From: Streptomyces sp. MP131-18
Lineage (GTDB): Bacteria; Actinomycetota; Actinomycetes; Streptomycetales; Streptomycetaceae
Assembly (NCBI RefSeq): GCF_001984575.1
Contig: NZ_LZNS01000001.1
Coordinates: 5,679,682 to 5,743,681 of the forward strand
DNA length: 64,000 nucleotides
Direction of reading: 5' to 3'
Positions 1 through 10,325 of the stretch are shown here, piece after piece. The stretch's first letter is position 1. Each line of letters opens with the position of its first letter. The translations under genes and the position numbers were made by a program. Under the pieces are notes generated by a model. The model saw only the letters and a program-made list of their open reading frames with translations, had not been told where the DNA came from and did no database searches.

Positions 1-1154
1 GCCCGCACCACGAAGCCGGCGTCCTCGGGCCCGGCCGTCAGGGTGCCGCCGAGGGCCTCGGCCCGTTCGCGCATGCCCGCGATGCCGTGGCCCCGCCCGG
101 CCGCGCCGGCCGGCCCGCCCGGCCCTGGCGGCCCGTCGTCGGACACGGTCAGGCGCAGCACGTCGCCGTCGGCGCGCACACTGATCCGCGCACGGCTGCC
201 GCGGGAGTGCCGCACGATGTTGGTGACCGCCTCCTGCACGATGCGGAACGCGGAGGCGTTCACCGTGGCGGGCAGTCCGTCGCGGGCGCCGTCGAGGTCG
301 ACGTGCAGGTCGACGTCGACGCCGGCGGCCGAGGCGGACGCGCGCAGGCTCTCGACGTTGGACAGGGAGACGACCGTGCGCCCGCCCTCGCCCGGCGCGC
401 GCAGCAGGGCGACGGTCCGCCGCAGCTCGGTCATGGTGTGCGTGGTGGCCGACTTGATGAGGCCGAGCGCCGCGCGGGTCTGCGCCTCGTCGCGCCCGAG
501 TGATTCGCGCGCGACGTCGGCGTGGAGGGAGATGACGGACGTGGTGTGGCCGATGGAGTCGTGCAACTCGCGGGCGATGGCGAGGCGTTCGGCGTGGAGG
601 CGCGCGTCCGCGTCCTGCCGGGACCGTTCGGCGGCGAGGTCGGCGATCCGCCGGGCCCCGGCCTGCACCGAGCGGCGCGACCTGAGGCTGTCCCCGAGGG
701 CGATGGCCGCGGCCATGAGCAGCACGTGCCCGGCAAGCTCGTAGCCGACGACGAACGAGAAGTCCTGGCCCTCGAGCAGGCGGAAGAACAGCGACACCGC
801 GAGCACGGCCGCCGTGGTGGCGACGGCGAGGGCCAGCCGCCCGAACTCGGCGGCGGAGAACAGCGCGGCGGCGACCGGAACGGCGACCCCGACGGCCGGG
901 TAGCCCGCGGCGTAGTACGCGAACAGCCCGAGCGCGGTGACGGCGAGTACGATCCCGGGGTGGCGGCGGCGCGCGAGCATCAGGGCTCCGAGCCCCGCCG
1001 CCCACAGGTAGGCCGGCGCGTCCGGACCGTGCCGCCCGCCTTGGTCGGCGGAGATGACGAGCGAGAGAACGAGGCAGACCGCCGCGCCGAGCAGGGCATC
1101 GACCGCCCAGGGCGGCAGTGCCGCGCCCCGCCGTTCACGCCGCTCGTTGACCAC
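1..1154 (-). CDS. Two-component sensor histidine kinase (NarL/DesK type), C-terminus cut by window edge
   Basis: Membrane sensor kinase that would phosphorylate a NarL/FixJ-type response regulator, probably encoded beyond the left edge. The N-terminal ~150 residues hold several hydrophobic segments. The HisKA_3 dimerisation box reads IARELHDSIGHT, with His as the phospho-acceptor, and is followed by an HATPase domain with FRIVQEAVTNIVRHS (N box) and HGIAGMRERAEALGG (G box). The protein runs off the window within its last residues (FVVRA). The start is a GTG at 1154 (V-N-E-R-R-E-R-R), chosen because no ATG lies in frame before the first membrane segment. The signal sensed is unknown. Confidence 0.9.
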   Translation of the reverse strand, partial: MVNERRERRGAALPPWAVDALLGAAVCLVLSLVISADQGGRHGPDAPAYLWAAGLGALMLARRRHPGIVLAVTALGLFAYYAAGYPAVGVAVPVAAALFSAAEFGRLALAVATTAAVLAVSLFFRLLEGQDFSFVVGYELAGHVLLMAAAIALGDSLRSRRSVQAGARRIADLAAERSRQDADARLHAERLAIARELHDSIGHTTSVISLHADVARESLGRDEAQTRAALGLIKSATTHTMTELRRTVALLRAPGEGGRTVVSLSNVESLRASASAAGVDVDLHVDLDGARDGLPATVNASAFRIVQEAVTNIVRHSRGSRARISVRADGDVLRLTVSDDGPPGPGGPAGAAGRGHGIAGMRERAEALGGTLTAGPEDAGFVVR

Positions 1155-1296
1155 GGCTTCACCCTACGGCGGGCCCGGCGGGCCGCGGCAGCGACGGAAA
1201 GCGACAGAAAGCGACACCGGATGTCGCCCGGGAACGTACCGGTCTCGCGCCGTGCTGCGGACGCGGCGCGGGCGGTGCCGTTCCTAGCGTGGCGCC

Positions 1297-1833
1297 ATGC
1301 CCTCCCCGGACCAGCCACCGCATCAGCCGCATCAGCGGTATCAGCCGTATCAGCCGCACCAGCCGCCGCGTCGCCCGGCCGCCGGGCGCGGCCGGGCCCT
1401 CGGCCTGCCGCCGGTGGCCGTGATCGGCCTCGCGCTGATCGCGGCGCCGCGCGTCGTGCTGCACGATCTGGACATCATCGAGGAAGGGACGCCGGTCAAC
1501 GCCCTGCTCGTCTTCGGACCTCCGGTGATCTGGGTCGCGGTCGCGTGGTGGAGACGCGTGGCCAACCCGTTCCTCACCCTTCTGGCGGTCGGACTCGCCT
1601 ACGGGATGCTGCTGGCGCTGGGGCACCAGCTGTTCTGGGAGCGGAGTTTCGGCGACGATCCGCCCGCTCTCGGCGGGAACCTGAGCGACCTCGACCCCAC
1701 GGCGCAGACCGTCATCCTGCGCGTCTTCGCCGTGTCGAGCAGCCTGTTCACCGGCGTCCTGGTCGGGGCGGTCAGCGGCCTCGTCGCCCGGGGCCTCGCG
1801 CAGCTCACCGCGTCCGTGTCGCGAACGCGGTGA
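1297..1833 (+). CDS. Hypothetical membrane protein with His/Gln/Pro-rich N-terminus
   Basis: A 178-residue protein I do not recognise. Residues 1-36 are a low-complexity HQP/YQP stretch encoded by a 9-bp tandem repeat. About four hydrophobic segments follow (near residues 39-58, 66-84, 91-112 and 148-170), with a polar loop (WERSFGDDPPALGGNLSDLDP) between the last two. It is divergent from the sensor kinase at the left edge, so the two may share a control region of about 140 bp. It could be a target or accessory of that kinase, but this is only positional inference. Confidence 0.7.
   Translation: MPSPDQPPHQPHQRYQPYQPHQPPRRPAAGRGRALGLPPVAVIGLALIAAPRVVLHDLDIIEEGTPVNALLVFGPPVIWVAVAWWRRVANPFLTLLAVGLAYGMLLALGHQLFWERSFGDDPPALGGNLSDLDPTAQTVILRVFAVSSSLFTGVLVGAVSGLVARGLAQLTASVSRTR
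1321..1365 (+). repeat. 9-bp tandem repeat inside coding sequence (5 units)
   Basis: Five consecutive 9-bp units of the form (c/t)atcagccg run from 1321. They encode the HQP/YQP-rich N-terminus of the membrane protein. The 9-bp period keeps the reading frame, so copy-number change would alter length only. Confidence 0.85.
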
Positions 1834-1881
1834 GTCGGCCCGCGGTGAAGCCGGCCCGCGGAGCCGGGATACGCTGCGCGC

Positions 1882-2598
1882 ATGCCGGTGTTCGCATTGT
1901 GGAGCGCGCCCCGGGCCCGCTCGACGGCCTTCTTCCGTGCCATGCTCGAACGAGGCGACCTGATCGCTCTCCACGAGCCCTTCTGCAATCTGGCGGGCTT
2001 CGGTGAAACGGACGTCGACGGCCGGATGTTCACCTCGCCCCGGTCGCTCCTCGCCTGGCTGCGTGACGAGACGGACGGCGTCACCGTCTTCCTCAAGGAC
2101 ACGACCGACTACCGGCACCGGGAAGTCCTCGCCGACCGGCGGTTCCTCGCCGAGGGCCGGCACACCTTCCTCATCCGCCGTCCCGAGGAGATCGCGGCGT
2201 CCTACTACGCGCTGTACCCCGACATGAGCATCAACGCGATCGGGCTCCAGGCGCTGCACGAGCTGTACACCGCGGTGCGTGACGCCGCCGGGGACCCGCC
2301 GGTCGTCATCGACTCCGACGACCTCGTGGCACGGCCCGAAGCGACGATGGCGGCCTACTGCGCGGCCGTCGGGCTGCCGTTCATCCCGCGGGCGCTGAGC
2401 TGGGAGCCCGGCGAACGCCCCGAATGGCGGAGGTCCGCGCGTTGGCACTCCGACGTGAGTGCCAGCTCCGGCCTGGAACGGCGCGCACGCGTGTATACGC
2501 GCACCGTCGAGAACTCTGCCGAGCTGGCCCGGTTCGCCGCTCACCACCAGCCCTTCTACGAGCAGCTGTACGCGGAGCGACTCGACGTTCCCCTGTGA
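1882..2598 (+). CDS. Sulfotransferase-like P-loop protein
   Basis: Likely cytosolic PAPS-dependent sulfotransferase or a relative, 238 residues. The N-terminus WSAPRARSTAFFRAM fits the 5'-phosphosulfate-binding loop of the family, in which an R-S-T/G motif replaces the Walker A lysine. FLIRRPEEIAASYYALYP fits the 3'-phosphate-binding Arg/Ser element, and a later VIDSDDLVARPEATM resembles the 'D-L' region preceding the family's C-terminal helices. Acceptor unknown. It stands alone between unrelated genes. It could equally be a related family without sulfotransfer activity. Confidence 0.7.
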   Translation: MPVFALWSAPRARSTAFFRAMLERGDLIALHEPFCNLAGFGETDVDGRMFTSPRSLLAWLRDETDGVTVFLKDTTDYRHREVLADRRFLAEGRHTFLIRRPEEIAASYYALYPDMSINAIGLQALHELYTAVRDAAGDPPVVIDSDDLVARPEATMAAYCAAVGLPFIPRALSWEPGERPEWRRSARWHSDVSASSGLERRARVYTRTVENSAELARFAAHHQPFYEQLYAERLDVPL

Positions 2599-2604
2599 GT
2601 CCCC

Positions 2605-2649
2605 CTCGGCTCGGCTCGGCTCGGCTCAGCTCGGTTCGGCTCAGCTCCG
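2605..2649 (+). repeat. Pentanucleotide tandem repeat (CTCGG)n, 9 units
   Basis: Nine 5-bp units (ctcgg, with ctcag, ttcgg and ctccg variants) fill the short spacer between the sulfotransferase stop codon and the next gene. The 5-bp period would break any reading frame, so it is non-coding. It may be a slippage-prone spacer. Confidence 0.85.
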
Positions 2650-2681
2650 CCGTTGTCAGTGGCCGGTGCGAGGATGCCCGT

Positions 2682-3083
2682 ATGACGACACCGTTGCTTC
2701 TCGCCGATATCGAACGGGCCGTGCGCAGCAGCTGGGGGGCCGACACCGCGACGCCCGACCACCGGCCGCACTGGAGCCAGGACAATCCGGCGCGGGACCA
2801 GTGCGGGGTGACCGCCATGGTGATCAACGACCTGCTCGGGGGCGAGCTGCTGCGCGGCGAGGTCCTGGTGAACGGTGAGCGCACGGACTACCACTGGTGG
2901 AACCGGCTGGGTCTCGGAGTCGAAATAGACCTGACCCGCGAGCAGTTCGGCCCGGAGGAGATCGTCACGGAGGGCGTGGTCGTGCCGAGGCCGCCGACCA
3001 TCGTGCGGCTCCGGGAGGAGTACGAGCTGCTCAGGGACCGGGTGCTGCACAAGCTCGGCGGGCCCCCGGTCCCCGGCGCGTAG
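2682..3083 (+). CDS. YunG-like hypothetical protein
   Basis: Small protein of 133 residues. The sequence SWGADTATPDHRPHWSQDNPARDQCGVTAMVINDLLGG fits the YunG family, whose members carry a conserved W-x-x-x-NP-x-x-QC core. The biochemical role of the family is not known to me. The start ATG at 2682 follows the pentamer repeat. Longer readings upstream run through that repeat and into the previous gene, so I reject them. No operon partner is evident: a long spacer follows. Confidence 0.7.
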   Translation: MTTPLLLADIERAVRSSWGADTATPDHRPHWSQDNPARDQCGVTAMVINDLLGGELLRGEVLVNGERTDYHWWNRLGLGVEIDLTREQFGPEEIVTEGVVVPRPPTIVRLREEYELLRDRVLHKLGGPPVPGA

Positions 3084-3400
3084 CGCGGGCCCGCTGCGCC
3101 GCCGGGCCGGAGGCGGGCGGTGGGTACCCGGGTACGGCGGCCGGGTGGCGTTACGGCGGTTCGGGTGGCGTTACGGCGGTCGAGTGGCGGTGCGGCAGGG
3201 GGGTGCGGCCCTTCAGTGGGTGAAAGTTCTCCTCTCCCGCGTGTCATCACCGCAGGCGCATCTCTTTTTCACAGGGTTAGACCATAGAGATCCCCCGAAG
3301 GCCCTTCCCGTCAGCGGGGTCTACGTGCGTCACTAATGACGTGACCGCGTCAAAGCACTGCTGATCCGTCCCCCCGTCCGCGACGTACCAGGAGTCAGTC
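3084..3400. other. Intergenic region with a 20-bp tandem repeat
   Basis: 317 bp without a supported gene. A 19-bp element, cgggtggcgttacggcggt, occurs at 3142-3160 and again at 3162-3180, with a decayed third copy after it (20-bp period). The 3' half, about 3225-3400, is lower in GC than its surroundings and should hold the lysozyme promoter and leader. I looked for a c-di-AMP riboswitch here and did not find convincing conserved blocks. Confidence 0.6.
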
Positions 3401-4294
3401 ATGCTTACCCTCAGTTCCCCCCTGCCGAAGCTCAGGTGGCGTGCCGCCACCGCGGCCGGCGTCTTCACGGCAGTTTTCGCCATGCTGCTGACCGCGCCCT
3501 CCGCGGCCGCGGCCACCCCGGCCGACGCGACCCCGGCGCCCGCCTTCGGCTCCATCGAGCCGGGCGAGGCGTTCATGGGCGCGGGCGCCCTCATCCACGA
3601 GGGCGAGGACCCGACCGGCGGCGAGCCTGTGCTCCCGCTCGACACCACAGGCGTCCAGGGCATCGACATCTCGCACTGGCAAGGTGCGATCAACTGGGGC
3701 TCCGTGCGCAACGCGGGCATCCAGTTCGCCTGGATGAAGGCCACCGAGGGCACCAACTTCAAGGACTCGCGCTTCAACACCAACTACCCGGCGGCTCACG
3801 CCGCGGGTGTCATCCGCGGCGCCTACCACTTCGCGCGCCCCAACGTCTCCAACGGAGCCACCCAGGCGAACTACTTCGCTTCCAACGGGGGCGCCTGGTC
3901 GCGCGACAACCTCACCCTGCCCGGCGTGCTGGACATCGAGCACAACCCGTACGGGGCGATGTGCTACGGCCTGTCCACCACGCAGATGCGCACCTGGATC
4001 AACGACTTCTACAACACCTACAAGGCGCGCACCAGCCGTGACATCGTCATCTACACGACGGCGAGCTGGTGGAACACCTGCACCGGGAGCTGGACCGGCA
4101 TGGCCGCCAAGTCCCCGCTGTGGGTCGCCCACTGGACCACGGGCAGCCCCACCATCCCCGCCGGGTTCCCCACGTGGACGGTGTGGCAGTACACCGCCAC
4201 CGGCAGGGTCGGCGGCGTCTCGGGTGACGTCGACCGCAACAAGTTCAACGGGTCGAGGGAACGGCTGCTGGCCCTGGCCAACAACACGGCCTGA
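3401..4294 (+). CDS. Secreted GH25 lysozyme (1,4-beta-N-acetylmuramidase)
   Basis: Exported muramidase that hydrolyses the MurNAc-GlcNAc bond of peptidoglycan. Residues 1-37 form a Sec-type signal peptide ending in AAAATP. A 45-residue linker follows, then the GH25 barrel from residue 84. The visible acidic residues D89 (GIDISHWQG), D178 and E180 (VLDIEHN) match the family's catalytic positions, and MKATEG is the third conserved strand. At 297 residues it has no C-terminal binding module. It is followed after 108 bp by a peptidoglycan amidase on the same strand, so the pair may act together in wall turnover or against competitors. Confidence 0.93.
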   Translation: MLTLSSPLPKLRWRAATAAGVFTAVFAMLLTAPSAAAATPADATPAPAFGSIEPGEAFMGAGALIHEGEDPTGGEPVLPLDTTGVQGIDISHWQGAINWGSVRNAGIQFAWMKATEGTNFKDSRFNTNYPAAHAAGVIRGAYHFARPNVSNGATQANYFASNGGAWSRDNLTLPGVLDIEHNPYGAMCYGLSTTQMRTWINDFYNTYKARTSRDIVIYTTASWWNTCTGSWTGMAAKSPLWVAHWTTGSPTIPAGFPTWTVWQYTATGRVGGVSGDVDRNKFNGSRERLLALANNTA

Positions 4295-4402
4295 CACGGC
4301 GGCCTGACCCGGTCCGACATTGGTAACACGCCCTGAGAAACCCCCACGCTCGCGGTGGAGCCGGCTCCCACCCGGCTCCACCCCGTTCTCGAAGGAGCAC
4401 CC

Positions 4403-5053
4403 GTGGTCCGCGACTTTTCGATCCGGCGCCGGCTGCTGTTCGCCGCCGCGGCGGGCACCGCCGCCGCCGTCGCCCTGCCAGGCGCCGCGGCGGCGGCCCA
4501 GGCCGTCGAGCCCGACATCGACGGCACGGCGCAGTGGAACGCGCGGCCACCGGGCGGCAACATCTCCGTTCTGCCGTACCGGCCGAGCATGATCGTCGTC
4601 CACCACACCGTGAGCGACAACACCTCCGACTTCTCGCGCGCCCAGGCCCACTCCCACGCGCACTGGGTCCAGGACCTGCACATGGACGGCAACGGCTGGG
4701 TGGACACCGGGTACAACTTCCTGGTCAGCCGTGGCGGTTGGATCACCGAGGGCCGGCACCGGAGCCTTGAGGCACTGAACGGCGGCACCGGCTTCGTATT
4801 CGGCGCGCACACCTCGGGGCAGAACGACCGGGGCATCGGCATCGCCAACGAGGGCGCCTACCACGACGGCGCGACGCCGCCGGCCGCGCAGTGGGACGTG
4901 CTGGTGGGCCTGTGCGCGTACGTGTGCCAGCAGTACGCCGTCCCGCCGACCGAGATCTACGGCCACAAGGACTTCGGGAACACGCTGTGCCCCGGCGTCC
5001 TCCACGACATGCTGCCGCAGCTGCGTGAAGAGGTGGCGGGCGCGCTCGGCTGA
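4403..5053 (+). CDS. Secreted N-acetylmuramoyl-L-alanine amidase (PGRP/amidase_2 family)
   Basis: Zn-dependent amidase that cleaves the bond between MurNAc and L-Ala in peptidoglycan. The GTG start at 4403 is set by a gaaggag ribosome site 5 nt upstream. The N-terminus SIRRRLLFAAAAG followed by an Ala-rich segment is a plausible Tat signal. The catalytic domain spans about 43-212: H67/H68 (IVVHHTV), Y104, H188 (YGHKD) and C196 (TLCPG) sit where the family places its zinc ligands and catalytic Tyr. 216 residues, single domain. It follows the GH25 lysozyme. Confidence 0.9.
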   Translation: MVRDFSIRRRLLFAAAAGTAAAVALPGAAAAAQAVEPDIDGTAQWNARPPGGNISVLPYRPSMIVVHHTVSDNTSDFSRAQAHSHAHWVQDLHMDGNGWVDTGYNFLVSRGGWITEGRHRSLEALNGGTGFVFGAHTSGQNDRGIGIANEGAYHDGATPPAAQWDVLVGLCAYVCQQYAVPPTEIYGHKDFGNTLCPGVLHDMLPQLREEVAGALG

Positions 5054-5062
5054 CCATGCGCC

Positions 5063-5090
5063 GGGAGGCGGCCCCGCGGGGCCGCCTCCC
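5063..5090. terminator. Perfect 28-bp palindrome, likely bidirectional terminator
   Basis: A 13-bp arm gggaggcggcccc, a 2-nt centre and the exact complementary arm lie in the 52-bp gap between the convergent amidase and GDPD genes. There is no T-run, but long GC hairpins without U-tracts are commonly assigned as terminators in Streptomyces. The symmetry would serve both strands. Confidence 0.75.
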
Positions 5091-5105
5091 GTGAGTCGTG
5101 CCCGT

Positions 5106-6020
5106 TCAGCGCTGGGTCAGCGACTGCGGGTAGTCGGTGATGATGCCGTCCACGCCGAGGCCCGCCATCGTGCGCATGGCCCCCGGCTCGTTGACAGTCC
5201 ATACGTTGATGGCCATGCCCAGCTCGTGGACGCGGTCCACCAGCTCCTGGTCGGTGACCGTGTACTGCGGGTTGACCTGGTCGGCCCACGTGCCGAGGCT
5301 CACCAGCTCCTCCTCGGTGGGCCGTTCGGCGGTGAGGAAGCCGATCGGCACCTCGGGCATCAGGCCGTGGAACGCCTGGGCGTCGTCCAGTTCGAAGGAC
5401 TGCACGCCCAGCCGCCCGGCGGCCAGCGCCCGTTCGGTGAAGCGCGGCTTCCCCCACAGCGTCTCGGCCAGGTCGTCCGCAAGCCCCTCGTAGTGCGCAC
5501 AGGGGCTGATCTCGGCCAGCAGCCCGGTCGCGCCGTTGCTGCGGTCGACGCGGCGGATCACGTCGTTCACCGTGATGATGCGTTCCCCCGCGAAGTCCTC
5601 GTGGAACCAGGAGCCCGCGTCCAGCCGGCGCAGCTGCGCCCAGGTGAAGTCCGAGACGCGGTAGCTGGAACGGCCCGGGTACACCTCCTCCACGTTGGTG
5701 GTGCGCTCCATCGTGCAGTCGTGGAAGTTGACCAGCCGGCCGTCCTTCGTGCGCTGGACGTCGATCTCGACGAAGTCGGCGCCCTGCGCGATGGCGAGGT
5801 CCATGGCCGCCGCGGTGTTCTCCGGCGCCATGCCGGACGAGCCGCGGTGGGCGAGGACGGCGGGCCCTTCGTTCCCCGCCGCCCCGGCGCTCCCGTCGGC
5901 CCGTTGGCCGGCCCGTTCGCCGGCCCGTTCGTCCGCCTGCGCGGCCGCCGGTGCCAGGGTCAGCGCGAGGCAGCCGAAAGCCGCCACCGCCGTCGCCCGC
6001 CAGACCTGCGTCCTGCGCAT
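5106..6020 (-). CDS. Secreted glycerophosphodiester phosphodiesterase
   Basis: Hydrolyses glycerophosphodiesters, possibly including glycerol-phosphate wall polymers, to glycerol 3-phosphate and an alcohol. 304 residues from the ATG at 6020. The start MRRTQVWRATAVAAFG gives a normal signal peptide ending AAAQA, whereas an upstream ATG at 6185 would add 55 residues encoded by a 9-bp repeat. Catalytic features: LAHRGSSGMAPENT (first His and substrate loop), EIDVQRTKDG (metal-binding E and D) and NFHDCTMERTT (second catalytic His). An Ala/Arg/Gly-rich linker follows the signal. It converges with the amidase and fits the local envelope group. Confidence 0.9.
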   Translation of the reverse strand: MRRTQVWRATAVAAFGCLALTLAPAAAQADERAGERAGQRADGSAGAAGNEGPAVLAHRGSSGMAPENTAAAMDLAIAQGADFVEIDVQRTKDGRLVNFHDCTMERTTNVEEVYPGRSSYRVSDFTWAQLRRLDAGSWFHEDFAGERIITVNDVIRRVDRSNGATGLLAEISPCAHYEGLADDLAETLWGKPRFTERALAAGRLGVQSFELDDAQAFHGLMPEVPIGFLTAERPTEEELVSLGTWADQVNPQYTVTDQELVDRVHELGMAINVWTVNEPGAMRTMAGLGVDGIITDYPQSLTQR

Positions 6021-6030
6021 GGGGCTCTTC

Positions 6031-6075
6031 ACTCGGGTAGCTCGGGTAACTCGGGACACTCCGGAAACTCGGGTC
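6031..6075 (-). repeat. 9-bp tandem repeat (5 units) in the GDPD leader
   Basis: Five 9-bp units, actcgggta with variants, lie just upstream of the GDPD start. If translation began further upstream they would encode an S-x-x-R-V-T repeat. I regard the region as untranslated leader. Confidence 0.75.
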
Positions 6076-6256
6076 ACTGCTCTCACTGCGGCCTCCGCCC
6101 TTTCATGGAACGGCTGCGAGCGTTTCCGGCCGACATGACGAGAAGCGGACGCCGGTCTGGACCGTTTCCGATCAGCATGTGACACGGCCCACCGAACCGG
6201 GCATTACGGGCTGTCCGTGCCCGGCCGGGTTTCACCGAGTGCGCTACCCTGTCGCC

Positions 6257-6295
6257 ATGCGTGCTGTACGCCTTCTGCTTATGCAGCCGCGCTGA
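6257..6295 (+). CDS. leuS leader peptide with three consecutive Leu codons
   Basis: A 12-codon ORF, MRAVRLLLMQPR followed by TGA, in which residues 6-8 are Leu-Leu-Leu encoded CTT CTG CTT. CTT is a rare Leu codon in such a GC-rich genome. The ORF ends 23 nt before an intrinsic terminator and 88 nt before leuS. This is the classical layout of ribosome-mediated attenuation: stalling at Leu codons when charged leucyl-tRNA is short would favour read-through into leuS. Too short to identify by homology. The call rests on codon content, the terminator and the downstream gene. Confidence 0.7.
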   Translation: MRAVRLLLMQPR

Positions 6296-6318
6296 CCACG
6301 ATCGACGTCGGCGCGGCC

Positions 6319-6343
6319 ACCCCTCCTGAGCGGGGGGTTTTTT
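6319..6343 (+). terminator. Attenuator terminator upstream of leuS
   Basis: A 7-bp stem (acccctc paired with ggggggt, including one G-T pair) with a 6-nt loop is followed at once by six T residues, in the leader between the Leu-rich peptide and leuS. A U-tract terminator before a gene rather than after one argues for attenuation. A competing anti-terminator would have to involve the peptide-coding region, and I could not fold it reliably by eye. Confidence 0.75.
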
Positions 6344-6383
6344 CATGGCATGGCAGATGACGACCGATGGAGCTTCGAGGACG

Positions 6384-9248
<2,865 letters not shown>

Positions 9249-9254
9249 GTCGGT

Positions 9255-9289
9255 CCGTTTCCTTCTCCGTTTCCTTCTCCGTTTTCTGG
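9255..9289 (+). repeat. 12-bp tandem repeat downstream of leuS
   Basis: The unit ccgtttccttct occurs at 9255 and 9267, with a partial third copy at 9279, just after the leuS stop codon. It is a pyrimidine-rich tract without dyad symmetry, so I do not call it a terminator. Confidence 0.7.
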
Positions 9290-9400
9290 CTCGCTGACCT
9301 GGTGTGACGGGCGGGCCGGGCCCGGAGGAGGGAACGTTCGGGGGCGGGTATCGGCTCGTTCCGGTTCGAAGGGCCCGAAGGCGTCTTACTCTGGGGACTT

Positions 9401-10264
9401 ATGGAGATAGCTTTCGCCCTGCTGGCGCTGTTGCTCCTGTCCGTCGTGATGTGCGTGGTCGCGGTGGTACGAGGGGTGCGCGCCGCCAAACGCGGCATCC
9501 AGCGCGCCGGGCGGGAAGTGCGCCGCACGGTCAGCGACGCCACGCTCGCCGCGCGCGCGGCGCAGCCCGGCATGGTGGGCGAGCTGGCGCGCACGCGCAA
9601 GGAGCTGCGGGCCTGTATCGAGGGCACCCGGAACACCCTGCGGCTCGGCACCGAGGACGACCCGGCGCTGGGCGAGGCGCTGGCGCTCCTCGGCCGGCTC
9701 GACGGCCACTACCGGCAGCTGGACGGCGAGTTGAGCGCGTTGATGTCCGGGGAGCCGGACCGGGCACGGATCGCCGCCAGGATGCCGGAGCTGCGCAAGC
9801 GCGCCGAGGACATCAAGCGGTCCGCGGACGCGCTGCGCTTCGCCGCGCAGGAACGGGCCGGGCGGCACGACGCGGAGGCCCTCGACGCCCTCCACCAGCA
9901 GATCGACATGGAGGCGAGCGCGCTGCGCCACTGGGACCCGGTGGAGGGCGCGGACGGCCTGCGGGGCGCGCAGGGCGCGCAGGGCACCGGGGCGGCGATG
10001 CCGGGGCCGGGAGCCACGGCGGGGCCCTCGGGGCTGCGTAAGCCGCCGGACGCCACGCGGGAGCTGCGGGACGTGCCGGGTGCTTCGGGTACTTCGGGTG
10101 CTTCGGGCGTTCTGGGTGCCTCCGGTCTTTTGGGGGCCTCGGACGTGCCGAAGGGCGCGAAGGGCGAGGAGGTCCCCGAATCTCCGGGTGCCCGCGGCGG
10201 CGGGGGTTCCTCCCGGCCTTCGCGGCTCTCCCGGCGCTTCCGGAAGGCGGAGGAGGAGGCGTAG
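9401..10264 (+). CDS. Hypothetical single-TM protein with helical domain and Gly-Ala-Ser repeat tail
   Basis: 287 residues with an N-terminal membrane anchor (about 3-24, FALLALLLLSVVMCVVAVV), so probably held at the membrane with a cytoplasmic body. Residues 30-185 are charged and helical (E-R-T-R-K-E-L-R, heptad-like) and could form coiled coils. The tail (about 190-260) is low complexity, with G-A-S/G-T-S/G-V-L triplets from a 9-bp repeat, then a basic end RLSRRFRKAEEEA. No family recognised. Genes of this type commonly sit between leuS and the degV-like gene in Streptomyces, but no function follows from that. Confidence 0.75.
   Translation: MEIAFALLALLLLSVVMCVVAVVRGVRAAKRGIQRAGREVRRTVSDATLAARAAQPGMVGELARTRKELRACIEGTRNTLRLGTEDDPALGEALALLGRLDGHYRQLDGELSALMSGEPDRARIAARMPELRKRAEDIKRSADALRFAAQERAGRHDAEALDALHQQIDMEASALRHWDPVEGADGLRGAQGAQGTGAAMPGPGATAGPSGLRKPPDATRELRDVPGASGTSGASGVLGASGLLGASDVPKGAKGEEVPESPGARGGGGSSRPSRLSRRFRKAEEEA
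10082..10144 (+). repeat. 9-bp repeat encoding a collagen-like G-x-x tract
   Basis: Seven 9-bp units of the form gcttcgggt, increasingly diverged towards the 3' end, encode Gly-Ala-Ser/Gly-Thr-Ser/Gly-Val-Leu triplets. The period preserves frame. The decay gradient suggests expansion from the 5' side. Confidence 0.7.
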
Positions 10265-10325
10265 CCGCCGGGGCAGGACCCGGGCGACCGGGGCCGTTCC
10301 GCCGCGCTCCGCTAGTCTCCGGTCT

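Noticed and set aside
3225..3400. Possible c-di-AMP (ydaO-type) riboswitch before the lysozyme gene
   Set aside because: Such switches precede wall-hydrolase genes in Streptomyces, but I could not find the conserved internal blocks here. An Rfam search would decide.
6241..6383. T-box riboswitch before leuS
   Set aside because: No T-box-like conserved block or specifier stem. The Leu-rich ORF plus terminator explains the leader better.
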